DNA of 12,160 nt from contig JAURQB010000117.1 of the NCBI GenBank assembly GCA_030836365.1, positions 1 to 12,160 of the forward strand, read 5' to 3'. The position numbers were made by a program, and so were the translations under genes. Below the pieces are notes generated by a model. It had not been told where the DNA came from, ran no database searches, and saw only the letters and a list, made by a program, of their open reading frames with translations. Below, piece by piece: positions 1-7,029 of the stretch. The stretch's first letter is position 1, and each line of letters starts with the position of its first letter. The stretch comes from Bdellovibrionota bacterium. Lineage in GTDB: Bacteria; Bdellovibrionota; Bacteriovoracia; Bacteriovoracales; Bacteriovoracaceae.

Positions 1-2833
1 CTTTTTCCACTGTCCCATCAACAAGATTGTCTCCACCTTGCTGATCCTGACTCGCTAAACTTGTACTGCCACCACTATAGCTTCCGCTCGCATTCCCCCT
101 ATCAGCGAGGCATCCCACAGCTGAACTCGACGCTGTTTCAAAAGTACCTGCGCTATCTTCTACTCCCAAATTTATATCAACCTGGGCAGATCCTCCTCCT
201 TTCACTGAAAAAGCTTCACTGTAATCATTTGCTTTCTCATCTAAGCACTCGGATCGTTGTTGAAAAAAAAGTGATCGCGCTAATGAATAATTTTCGAGAA
301 ATGCCCCACCATAAATTAACCCCCCTATAGGGAACGCACCTAGGTCAGATCGATAACTAACAGAGTTTAAATATTTTCTTTCCTTTCTACTTTGCCAACC
401 CCAAAAATAGGCTAAAGATGAATTAATTTCTAACCCCTGAAAATCATCAAGGTTATATTGGTAAATAATATTCATCATTAGAGCGCAATGAGGACACAAA
501 ATCATTAATCCCGTACCGTCAACCAAATCAAAACCATCCCAAACAGTAAATCCATCTTTCACAAACTTCTGCTGATACATACTTACTAAGTTTTCATAGA
601 TATTTTTCGATGTAATTTCATTGGCCAACTTTCTTCTCCACATTTCAACACCATCAACGTCCAGTGCCTCACCATAAGCATCAACCATCAATTCATTTAA
701 TCTTTCATCGGATACATCTATTTCGCTACCCAATGCCTCGAAATACATTTCTAATAATTTGACCATGATTTGAACTTCTGCGGTACTAACCCTGTCCATA
801 GACTGTAGTTGAGGGATACATAAATCATTCTGAACATCCTCATCCGCAAATTTTTCCCACACTGAAGAAATATTAGCTCTTAGCGACTCTTCAGAAATAA
901 TTTGTCTCTTCACATTTGGGAAATTGTTATTGCTGTAATTGGCAAGATCACCTCCTCCGGAGGAAGTCGAACCATCAAAAAAATTACTACCAGTAGTCAT
1001 CGTCGGATAAATGGGATCGACTAATTCATTCCAGGTTCCATTAGCTCTCGTAATTTTAATCATCTCTTTAGTACAAACACTGTTATTTTTACGATCACCA
1101 AACCAGTCAGTACTCTTGCCTTTTATTCGATCACCATCGACATTTTTACATAATTTAACCCTGTCATAAAATGGAGATTCACTATCATATCGAAACTGAT
1201 TATATTTGCCGCCCTTATAAGTGTATGAAGTTGTTGAGCCATCTGTTTTTTTTCTTTTCTTCGGGTTTCTGAAGACACTCAAATATCCTGCTAGAGAATA
1301 ATACTTTTCTTCGTCCGCTGGATTATTGATATATTCAGAGAAGTTATCTGGCAGAGTATTAACCTCCAAGTCATAATAATCCGTATTTTGATCATACCCA
1401 ATTAACTGACGGTACATTCCCTGTCGCGCAGTATATATACCAGACAAGGTAGCGTTATATTCCGCGAGGGTTCGAATTGTTGAAACGCCAGCAGCAGACT
1501 CGGCAGAAGCATTTTGTTCAATTTGATTCGCCTCTTTTTCTGCTTGAATTTGCGCATTTTTTAAATCAAGCATGGCGCGAAGTTGAAAGAAATCTAATCG
1601 TTGCCGTTCTTCTTGAAAATTTTTTGAAATCGTATCGAGACGACTGTGAATTCCAAACCAATCATCACGCGCTTTATTAACATTGGAATCTTTGTATCCC
1701 CAAAGCATCTCTAATCCTCTTAATTGACGAGAGTATAGATTTGAGTACGCCTCAACAATCAAATCATTTTCCTCAACAGTTAACCCTGGATACATATCGC
1801 CACCATTTTGAACAAGCTTCAGTCCACCTGAGCAAGAATCTTTATCAAAATTGACATAAAACTCAGGCGAAGGCGCGACAAATAATGATGTGGGATCGAC
1901 ACAATTTGTAATTGTGCCATTAACAAGCGGAAAAGCGCCGGAGCAGCAATAATTTGCACCACCCGTTGTAAATGATCCTCCAACATTTGTACACGGCGGG
2001 CGGCACTCAGCAACGGGCATACACAATTTTGAGTCAGGCATTGACTCACCAAATACCTCTTGAATTTCAGAACTACTCAGAGACTTACAATATCCAGAAC
2101 TACAGTTAAAATCTTCTTCACAAACTTGATCTTGTAGAGGCTCTAACTCATTCTCCCCCTCTGCAACAAAATTTTTTTCATAGGGAGTCGTTAAGCAGTT
2201 GCCCGAATAGAAGCATTGTGTCTCCATTCCATCACACTGGTCTTCTTCATCACTAGGCAGAGCAGCCTTGCAAACTTCTTTCTGACTACGATCCGATCCT
2301 TGACAAGGCTTTTTAAATAAACATACTTTTGGCGCTCGATCTCGAAACTCCTCACTCGCGATCAATCGGTTTAGTTTTCTATTTCTTGTGCATGTATTGC
2401 CATTTCGACACTGACAGTCAGATCCATCTGCAGAGCAGCGATCCACGAATGCTTGTTGACCACCCAGTAGACCAAATAAATCCCCCAAACTATTACCGAG
2501 TACGTTGAAAATATTCATATCATTAATAGTTCTATTAAGAAAAAAATCGCACCGATCCCCTTGGTCTCTCCCCGTATCCAACCCAAGAGTATAAAGATCA
2601 TTTGGGTAACCATAAGATGCATAATCACCATTTAAAAAATCAATATCTGTTGCCCGATTTAAATCAATACTAAAATTCTGACTTTCGCCTAAATAAACAT
2701 TTGCGTAAGAGATGATCTCACCGGGATTGAACTCAGATGAAGGAGGACCTGCACTACCATCAGCAGATAAGGATTGATTAAAATAAACTAAAAAAGTGAG
2801 TGCTCCTAACAAGCTAATAATTTGATATTTCAT
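1..2833 (-). CDS. Large exported cysteine-rich protein, paralogue A (C-terminus outside window)
   Basis: The frame is open from the ATG at 2833 to the window edge (944 codons, no stop). It starts with a Sec signal peptide (MKYQ, hydrophobic core, likely cleavage after SLSA near residue 24). The first ~350 residues carry over 20 cysteines: RCDF near 94, C.C....C, CSSGYC near 243, CMPVAEC.PPC, a CC pair near 296, CVDPT and CSGGLKL. Later landmarks are AAGVST, LIGYDQN, DWFGDRK..SVC.KEM, LVDPIYP (~602) and a hydrophobic stretch with CPHC (~779). The visible end is Gly/Ser-rich. It is clearly paralogous to the genes at 3503-6949 and 7030-10632. No Shine-Dalgarno is obvious, but the signal peptide and homology fix the start. 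I do not recognise the family. Export is well supported; the final location (periplasm, outer membrane or secreted) is not. The missing tail probably resembles those of B and C. Confidence 0.9.
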   Translation of the reverse strand, partial: MKYQIISLLGALTFLVYFNQSLSADGSAGPPSSEFNPGEIISYANVYLGESQNFSIDLNRATDIDFLNGDYASYGYPNDLYTLGLDTGRDQGDRCDFFLNRTINDMNIFNVLGNSLGDLFGLLGGQQAFVDRCSADGSDCQCRNGNTCTRNRKLNRLIASEEFRDRAPKVCLFKKPCQGSDRSQKEVCKAALPSDEEDQCDGMETQCFYSGNCLTTPYEKNFVAEGENELEPLQDQVCEEDFNCSSGYCKSLSSSEIQEVFGESMPDSKLCMPVAECRPPCTNVGGSFTTGGANYCCSGAFPLVNGTITNCVDPTSLFVAPSPEFYVNFDKDSCSGGLKLVQNGGDMYPGLTVEENDLIVEAYSNLYSRQLRGLEMLWGYKDSNVNKARDDWFGIHSRLDTISKNFQEERQRLDFFQLRAMLDLKNAQIQAEKEANQIEQNASAESAAGVSTIRTLAEYNATLSGIYTARQGMYRQLIGYDQNTDYYDLEVNTLPDNFSEYINNPADEEKYYSLAGYLSVFRNPKKRKKTDGSTTSYTYKGGKYNQFRYDSESPFYDRVKLCKNVDGDRIKGKSTDWFGDRKNNSVCTKEMIKITRANGTWNELVDPIYPTMTTGSNFFDGSTSSGGGDLANYSNNNFPNVKRQIISEESLRANISSVWEKFADEDVQNDLCIPQLQSMDRVSTAEVQIMVKLLEMYFEALGSEIDVSDERLNELMVDAYGEALDVDGVEMWRRKLANEITSKNIYENLVSMYQQKFVKDGFTVWDGFDLVDGTGLMILCPHCALMMNIIYQYNLDDFQGLEINSSLAYFWGWQSRKERKYLNSVSYRSDLGAFPIGGLIYGGAFLENYSLARSLFFQQRSECLDEKANDYSEAFSVKGGGSAQVDINLGVEDSAGTFETASSSAVGCLADRGNASGSYSGGSTSLASQDQQGGDNLVDGTVEK

Positions 2834-2840
2834 GAAACCG

Positions 2841-2876
2841 TTATCGGCAACAATCTAAGATTAATTGAGTCGATAA
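2841..2876 (-). promoter_or_regulatory. Nested inverted repeat in the leader of paralogue A
   Basis: TTATCG at 2841-2846 and CGATAA at 2871-2876 are reverse complements. Inside them CAAT (2851-2854) pairs with ATTG (2864-2867), giving an interrupted hairpin. It ends 7 bp before the A start codon, so in mRNA it would occupy the usual ribosome-binding position, where no Shine-Dalgarno sequence is visible. It could be an operator, an RNA control structure or chance in AT-rich DNA. Confidence 0.3.
2852..2862. promoter_or_regulatory. Short palindrome AATCT-A-AGATT upstream of paralogue A
   Basis: A perfect 5+5 bp dyad with one central base lies 18 bp before the A start codon. A near-identical palindrome (AATCTAGATT) lies 16 bp before the B start codon, and both are followed on the coding strand by CCGA. 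It may be a shared operator or simply leader sequence kept since duplication. Confidence 0.3.
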
Positions 2877-2959
2877 TTTGTATTTATTTTCCGGGTATCT
2901 ATTTAATAATATTAGGCTAGAATAGTCCTCAGAAAGAGGTAAAACAAGGCTTATACAGC

Positions 2960-3526
2960 ATGAACATCATCAAGCTCAAAAAAGGACAACGAAACATCAA
3001 GGAGGATGCTTGGGGGGATTTCAAGATGACCTCGCTCGAAATTCTAGCGCCTGATCTAGAATTGCTACCGAGAGAGTTAACCCGCTGTCAAAATCTGACG
3101 TATCTCAATATCGTCTGCCCAAAACTTCAAGAAATCGAAGAAGATAGCCTTTGGTTTCCATCTTTAAAAGTTTTAAAAATCACCAGAACAAAACTTCAAC
3201 AAATACCTTTATCTCCAACTCAATGTCCAGCGCTAGAAAATCTCAACCTACAAAATAATAACCTAGAACAAATCAATAATGCATGGGCCGATTTTTATTT
3301 TTTAAGAGAAATTAACTTATCAAACAACGCATTAACAGATCTTCCCTTAGAATTTTGTCGTCACGAAAATCTTTCTCGAATTATTTTAGATAATAATCAA
3401 TTTGAAAAGATCCCAGTTTGCATTACCCGAATGAAATCTTTGCATCACCTCTCCATGACTGGAAACCCGCTCAAGTATGAAGAAAAACAGCTTGCTTTTG
3501 ATTTATTTGGACTTGAGATCAAATAA
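2960..3526 (+). CDS. Leucine-rich-repeat protein, cytoplasmic
   Basis: This 188-aa protein is almost entirely leucine-rich repeats of the 23-residue bacterial type (LxxLxLxxNxLxxLPxx). Repeat units begin at residues 23, 46, 69, 92, 115, 138 and 161 with perfect 23-residue spacing; the later ones carry the typical LNLQNNNLEQI and INLSNNALTDLP cores. Residues 1-22 look like a degenerate capping repeat. Their AWGDF resembles AWADF at 108-112, which supports the start at 2960 over the internal ATG at 3026. There is no signal peptide or membrane segment, so it is probably cytoplasmic. LRR proteins of this kind are protein-binding scaffolds, and the partner is unknown. The gene is divergent from paralogue A, and its stop lies 24 bp inside the 3' end of paralogue B. 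It has no fused catalytic domain, so a role as a secreted E3 ligase or effector is not supported. Confidence 0.9.
   Translation: MNIIKLKKGQRNIKEDAWGDFKMTSLEILAPDLELLPRELTRCQNLTYLNIVCPKLQEIEEDSLWFPSLKVLKITRTKLQQIPLSPTQCPALENLNLQNNNLEQINNAWADFYFLREINLSNNALTDLPLEFCRHENLSRIILDNNQFEKIPVCITRMKSLHHLSMTGNPLKYEEKQLAFDLFGLEIK
3503..3526. other. Convergent 3' overlap of the LRR gene and paralogue B
   Basis: The LRR gene stop (TAA, 3524-3526, plus) and the paralogue B stop (TAA, 3503-3505, minus) cross, so the last codons of both genes share 24 bp. No Rho-independent terminator is visible in either direction. Transcripts of the two genes should therefore be complementary at their 3' ends. Confidence 0.85.
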
Positions 3527-6500
3527 TCTAGGAATGCCTTTTTCTTTATACGTGTTAGAAATATTATCCCATAGTGAATCAGACTCGTCTCTTTTCACTG
3601 ATTTCATCATTCTCTTTAAATCCTCAACTGGAATTTTACCTTTGCCCTTGGAAGTAGATTTGTATGATCGATGACCTCCAGAACTTCCCCGCCTACGAGT
3701 TCTACTTTCTGAGGACTTTTTCTTTAAAGGGCCAACACTTTTCTGTGATTCCTTGACTGCATTGTTCGTTGTCTTTCCCCCTGTTTTGACATCAATTGTC
3801 GAGGCAGGCTTTACCTTACCACTTAGAAGTTTTTTAATTGCAGGTACTCCAGAATACCCTTGCAAGGCGACTGATGCGACTTGAGACTTTGACATTGGCG
3901 CAGACTTGTTTCCCTTGAGTCCAAGTTTTTTTAATCTATTCTCATTTTTCTTGCTAATGGTGGCGAGAGCATTGTTTCTTTCCTTCACCGTATTCATTAA
4001 TGAACCAGAAACTTTAGCATTATCTTTAAGTTTTGGATTTTTTACATTAACTCCACCACTAGTATTCCCAGAGCTAAGATTTTTAAACGAGGAAATAACA
4101 TTTTCCCCCGTGCCTGTCTCTATTTTCTTTAAGCCTGAATCTTGGGTTGTTTCAACAAAAGAGTTGCTATCCAAACTGGAGTCAAGGCTTTCAAGAGAAG
4201 AACCACCTCCTCCTCCGTCACCACCAGTTCCACCATCTTGATTGGCACAATCTAATTTTACATCCATATGATTCTCAGCGGAGGACAAATTGTTCAGCAT
4301 CTGATTACTTTCAATATTGAAAGATCCACCACCCTTATTATTCTCAGCTTCTTTATAGGCATTTGTGTATTCGGTTGCTTTTACTCTAAGACAGGTACCA
4401 GTTTTTTCATAGAAGGCCGCCTTGGCGAGTGAGTAATTTTCTAACCATGCCCCACCGTACATTAATTCCGTAATTCCTGGTACCCCTAGATTATCTCTGT
4501 AGCTTGTTGCTTCCATATAGTAATTTTCCAATACGTCCCTTAACCAATTATGGTACCAATTAGACCTAGAGAGATTGAATCCTTTGAATGGGTCTTGAAA
4601 ATCAACCATCTCACCTCTGTCGTAAATAATCGAAAATTGAGCAAAACCGTTCCATAGAATTGAAGGATTATTTAAATTTAGAGAGGAAAGCTTGCTGATA
4701 CCACCTGGAATAAAAGCCTTTTGATAAATTGCCTTCAATGTATCATACGTGGAGTTTGCAATTATATCATCTGCCAACGACTTTCTCCAGATATCAATAC
4801 CATCACTATCAACTCCACTCCCATAGGTCTCAATAAAAGTTTTTATTATATCTTCTTTTGATAAAGTAGGTGACCCTGGTAAAACGGCAAGGAATTGATT
4901 AACAAGGTTGGTGATGATCTGCAGTTCAGAGTCTGAAACAAAGTCCAATGACCTTCTTTGTGCTAAGCACTTGTTATTTTCAACCTCCTCATTAGCATAA
5001 GATTTCCAAGATGACTTTAGATTACTTTTAAGAACACTTGCATCAATAATAAGCCTCTTCGCATTTGGAAATTTAGACTTATCATAGGTAACATAGTCAT
5101 CTTCCTCTGAGTCTACTGCTCCATCAAAAATATTTTGATTTTTGAAAAAAGGATAAATGGGGTCAACTAATTCATTCACGGTTTGATCTTCATTTTTTAC
5201 TTTGATCATCTCGCGAACACATCTAAAATTTTTGTAAAAGGCATGTATAAAACTACCTTTTCCATTTTTACAACTGAACCTTTCAAATATATCACTAAAA
5301 CTTTTAAGGTCTAGGTGTTTAATACCTCTTCCTATTTTTCGATAACCTCCCCCACGGTGCTTATGAAAAACGCTAGATAGCTCTAGTAGGCGCTCGTTTT
5401 TTTCTTCTATTTTTATTTTTCTTGGAGTTCGATTTGCTCCCATGACTGCAACGAGGGAATTATGATTTGTAAATGAACCAGAATTATCATAACCATCCTT
5501 AGTAGAACTAGTGTAATGATCATCAGAGAGATCATTTTTCTGCACATTAAAAAAATCTTGAATCGAATTTTGATCGTAACCAATGAGTGATTTAAACATA
5601 TTAGATCGACCAAGAAAAACGGAAGAGAGGTCTAAGTAATATTTAGACAATTTTGTAATAGAGCTAACACCTGCTGCTAGATCCTGATCATTTTCTGAAT
5701 TGAGTTTTAATTGATACATGGCCGACAGCATTGAATAATCATGGTCTAGTCGTAAGCTTGAGAATGAATTTGAAATATCTTGTAAACGCTGATTAGTTCC
5801 AAACCAGTCGTTACGCGCAGGATTTTTTTCCACGTCAGAATTGGACCACAAAAATTCCACGCCCAAAAGCTTTCTATTATATTTTGCGGAAATGGCCTCA
5901 ACCACTTGGTTGTTCTCATTGATATCTAAATCCGGATATTTTGGAAGACCTTGCTTTAAAAGTTTAAGCCCTCCAGAGCAATCATCATCATTAAATACAA
6001 CATCAATTTCAGGACCAGGCAAAACAAATATGTCCGTTGGATCCAAGCAGTAAATTTGATTATCAACCTGATGAGAGTATGTTCCCTCGCAACAATACCC
6101 CTCACCAACATTGAAAGGAACATCACTTACTTCTTTACAACGAGGAGCACATTCAGCAACAGGCATACAATACTTTCCCTGCTCCATCGTTTTATTAAAA
6201 ATAGCTTTTGCCTGATCTGATGTTAAATTCCGACAATACCCAGAACTACAATTATAATGATTTTTACATTTAAATGATTCAGTATCAGATGCTTCATCTT
6301 CTCCGGCCAAAACATACTCTTTGGTAAATGGAACAGCGAGACATTTTCCCCGATAAAAACATTTGGTATCATCAAGGCCATCACATTTATCATGATCACT
6401 AGGGTTTAGAATTGATTCGCAATAAGCTTTTTGACTTAAGTCTGAGCCTCGACAGTCCTCTTTAAAGAGACAAACATTGGGCGCCCGTTCAGAATAATCC

Positions 6501-6949
6501 TTTGAGGGGTCGAGTTTATTTAATGTGTGATTTCTTTCACATGTAGTAGAGTCTTCACAAAGGCATTTTTGTCCTTGATTTCCGCAAATGTCACGAAATT
6601 TATTGGTGCCCACGCCGAGGTAATCCTTACCGAGCTGATCAAAAAGACTAGAATTAAAAAAATCAAAATATCTATATTTACCAAGGTATTCATGAATACC
6701 ATAGTCGCACCGATTCTCTAAATTAGTATTTAAATTGTGTTTGAGATCGATGATATTATTAGGATAGCCAAAATCTTCAAAATCTCCTGTGACGAAGTCA
6801 ACGGCCCTGGCTTTCTGAAGATCAACTTCAAAGTTATCTCCTAAGCCTTTAAAAACATTTACGTAAACTTTCTCGTCATCATGTTGTGCAATGACAATAT
6901 TAGGCTGAATAAATAATAAAATAAGCGAAAAAATAAATTGAATTTTCAT
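3503..6949 (-). CDS. Large exported cysteine-rich protein, paralogue B
   Basis: This 1148-aa protein has a complete frame, ATG at 6949 and stop TAA at 3503. It starts with a Sec signal peptide (MKIQFIFSLILLF, likely cleavage after IVIA near residue 21). The cysteine-rich domain matches paralogue A: RCDY (~80), CLC....C, CFYRGKC, NCSSGYC (~233), CMPVAEC, a CC pair, CLDPT and CSGGLKLL. The middle region carries AAGVSS, LIGYDQN, LVDPIYP (~592) and ENYSLA. Residues ~904-915 are a poly-Gly linker, followed by a Ser/Lys/Arg-rich, probably disordered tail with a RRRG patch. The tail ends in W..IS..Y...GIPRLF, shared with paralogue C. B lacks the DWFGDRK segment found in A and C. The leader has no Shine-Dalgarno and is preceded by an (AT)13 tract. 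The family and function are not recognised; export to the envelope or outside is inferred from the signal peptide and the disulfide-type cysteines. Confidence 0.93.
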   Translation of the reverse strand: MKIQFIFSLILLFIQPNIVIAQHDDEKVYVNVFKGLGDNFEVDLQKARAVDFVTGDFEDFGYPNNIIDLKHNLNTNLENRCDYGIHEYLGKYRYFDFFNSSLFDQLGKDYLGVGTNKFRDICGNQGQKCLCEDSTTCERNHTLNKLDPSKDYSERAPNVCLFKEDCRGSDLSQKAYCESILNPSDHDKCDGLDDTKCFYRGKCLAVPFTKEYVLAGEDEASDTESFKCKNHYNCSSGYCRNLTSDQAKAIFNKTMEQGKYCMPVAECAPRCKEVSDVPFNVGEGYCCEGTYSHQVDNQIYCLDPTDIFVLPGPEIDVVFNDDDCSGGLKLLKQGLPKYPDLDINENNQVVEAISAKYNRKLLGVEFLWSNSDVEKNPARNDWFGTNQRLQDISNSFSSLRLDHDYSMLSAMYQLKLNSENDQDLAAGVSSITKLSKYYLDLSSVFLGRSNMFKSLIGYDQNSIQDFFNVQKNDLSDDHYTSSTKDGYDNSGSFTNHNSLVAVMGANRTPRKIKIEEKNERLLELSSVFHKHRGGGYRKIGRGIKHLDLKSFSDIFERFSCKNGKGSFIHAFYKNFRCVREMIKVKNEDQTVNELVDPIYPFFKNQNIFDGAVDSEEDDYVTYDKSKFPNAKRLIIDASVLKSNLKSSWKSYANEEVENNKCLAQRRSLDFVSDSELQIITNLVNQFLAVLPGSPTLSKEDIIKTFIETYGSGVDSDGIDIWRKSLADDIIANSTYDTLKAIYQKAFIPGGISKLSSLNLNNPSILWNGFAQFSIIYDRGEMVDFQDPFKGFNLSRSNWYHNWLRDVLENYYMEATSYRDNLGVPGITELMYGGAWLENYSLAKAAFYEKTGTCLRVKATEYTNAYKEAENNKGGGSFNIESNQMLNNLSSAENHMDVKLDCANQDGGTGGDGGGGGSSLESLDSSLDSNSFVETTQDSGLKKIETGTGENVISSFKNLSSGNTSGGVNVKNPKLKDNAKVSGSLMNTVKERNNALATISKKNENRLKKLGLKGNKSAPMSKSQVASVALQGYSGVPAIKKLLSGKVKPASTIDVKTGGKTTNNAVKESQKSVGPLKKKSSESRTRRRGSSGGHRSYKSTSKGKGKIPVEDLKRMMKSVKRDESDSLWDNISNTYKEKGIPRLFDLKSK
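3506..3580 (-). other. Conserved C-terminal tail motif of paralogue B
   Basis: The last 25 residues contain D.LW..IS..Y...GIPRLF. The same pattern ends paralogue C, although the ~80 residues before it are poorly conserved and low in complexity. A conserved end after a disordered basic linker suggests a sorting, anchoring or docking signal; this is inference. Confidence 0.6.
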
Positions 6950-6965
6950 TATTAATTTTTCGGTA

Positions 6966-6975
6966 AATCTAGATT
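6966..6975. promoter_or_regulatory. Palindrome AATCTAGATT upstream of paralogue B
   Basis: A perfect 10-bp palindrome lies 16 bp before the ATG. Paralogue A has AATCTTAGATT in the equivalent place on the coding strand. Both are preceded by T-A and followed shortly by CCGA. It is a candidate operator or conserved leader remnant. Confidence 0.3.
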
Positions 6976-6994
6976 ATTTTTTTAAGAGTAAATA

Positions 6995-7020
6995 ATATAT
7001 ATATATATATATATATATAT
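6995..7020. repeat. (AT)13 dinucleotide microsatellite
   Basis: Thirteen uninterrupted AT units (26 bp) lie 45 bp upstream of the paralogue B start and 9 bp beyond the paralogue C stop. Such tracts change length by slipped-strand mispairing. The tract is also fully self-complementary and could extrude as a cruciform or form a weak AU hairpin in the C transcript. Confidence 0.97.
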
Positions 7021-7029
7021 CACGAGTAT

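Larger units (their letters stand above)
2834..2959. promoter_or_regulatory. Divergent intergenic region between paralogue A and the LRR gene
   Basis: This 126-bp AT-rich spacer must hold the promoters of both divergent genes. On the plus strand TAGAAT at 2918-2923 is a possible -10 box for the LRR gene, but no good -35 lies 16-18 bp upstream. On the minus strand I see no clear promoter. A weak AAGG at 2946-2949, 10 nt before the LRR ATG, may be its ribosome binding site. An in-frame TAG at 2918-2920, with no start codon between it and 2960, rules out an earlier LRR start. Confidence 0.4.
6950..7029 (-). promoter_or_regulatory. Leader and probable promoter region of paralogue B
   Basis: The gap between the stop of paralogue C and the start of B is 80 bp and extremely AT-rich. 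Reading toward B it holds the (AT)13 tract, then TATT-rich sequence that could serve as a -10 (TATATT at the tract edge), an A7 run, the AATCTAGATT palindrome, CCGA and an A/T leader without Shine-Dalgarno. No confident -35 is visible. B may also be read through from C, as there is no strong terminator between them. Confidence 0.4.

Noticed and set aside
61..330. Plus-strand 89-aa reading frame
   Set aside because: It lies entirely antisense to paralogue A, whose frame is supported by homology to B and C; no ribosome binding site or recognisable composition.
2927..2939. CCTC-AGAAA-GAGG as a terminator or regulatory hairpin before the LRR gene
   Set aside because: The stem is only 4 bp with no U-run; chance is likely.
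2999..3028. Alternative LRR start at ATG 3026
   Set aside because: The AAGGAGG at 2999 is too far upstream (20 nt), and residues 1-22 contain AWGDF, matching AWADF in a later repeat, so the upstream part looks like real protein.
3477..3674. Plus-strand 65-aa frame over the end of the LRR gene
   Set aside because: It starts inside the LRR coding sequence and continues antisense to the conserved tail of paralogue B; no independent support.
3906..4241. Plus-strand 111-aa frame with a poly-Pro end
   Set aside because: It is the mirror of the poly-Gly/Ser linker of paralogue B; the hydrophobic start comes from reverse-reading Lys/Glu-rich codons.
6995..7020. The AT tract as a Rho-independent terminator for paralogue C
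   Set aside because: It can pair with itself, but an all-AU hairpin without GC pairs and without a following U-run on the coding strand is a poor terminator; slippage is the better reading.
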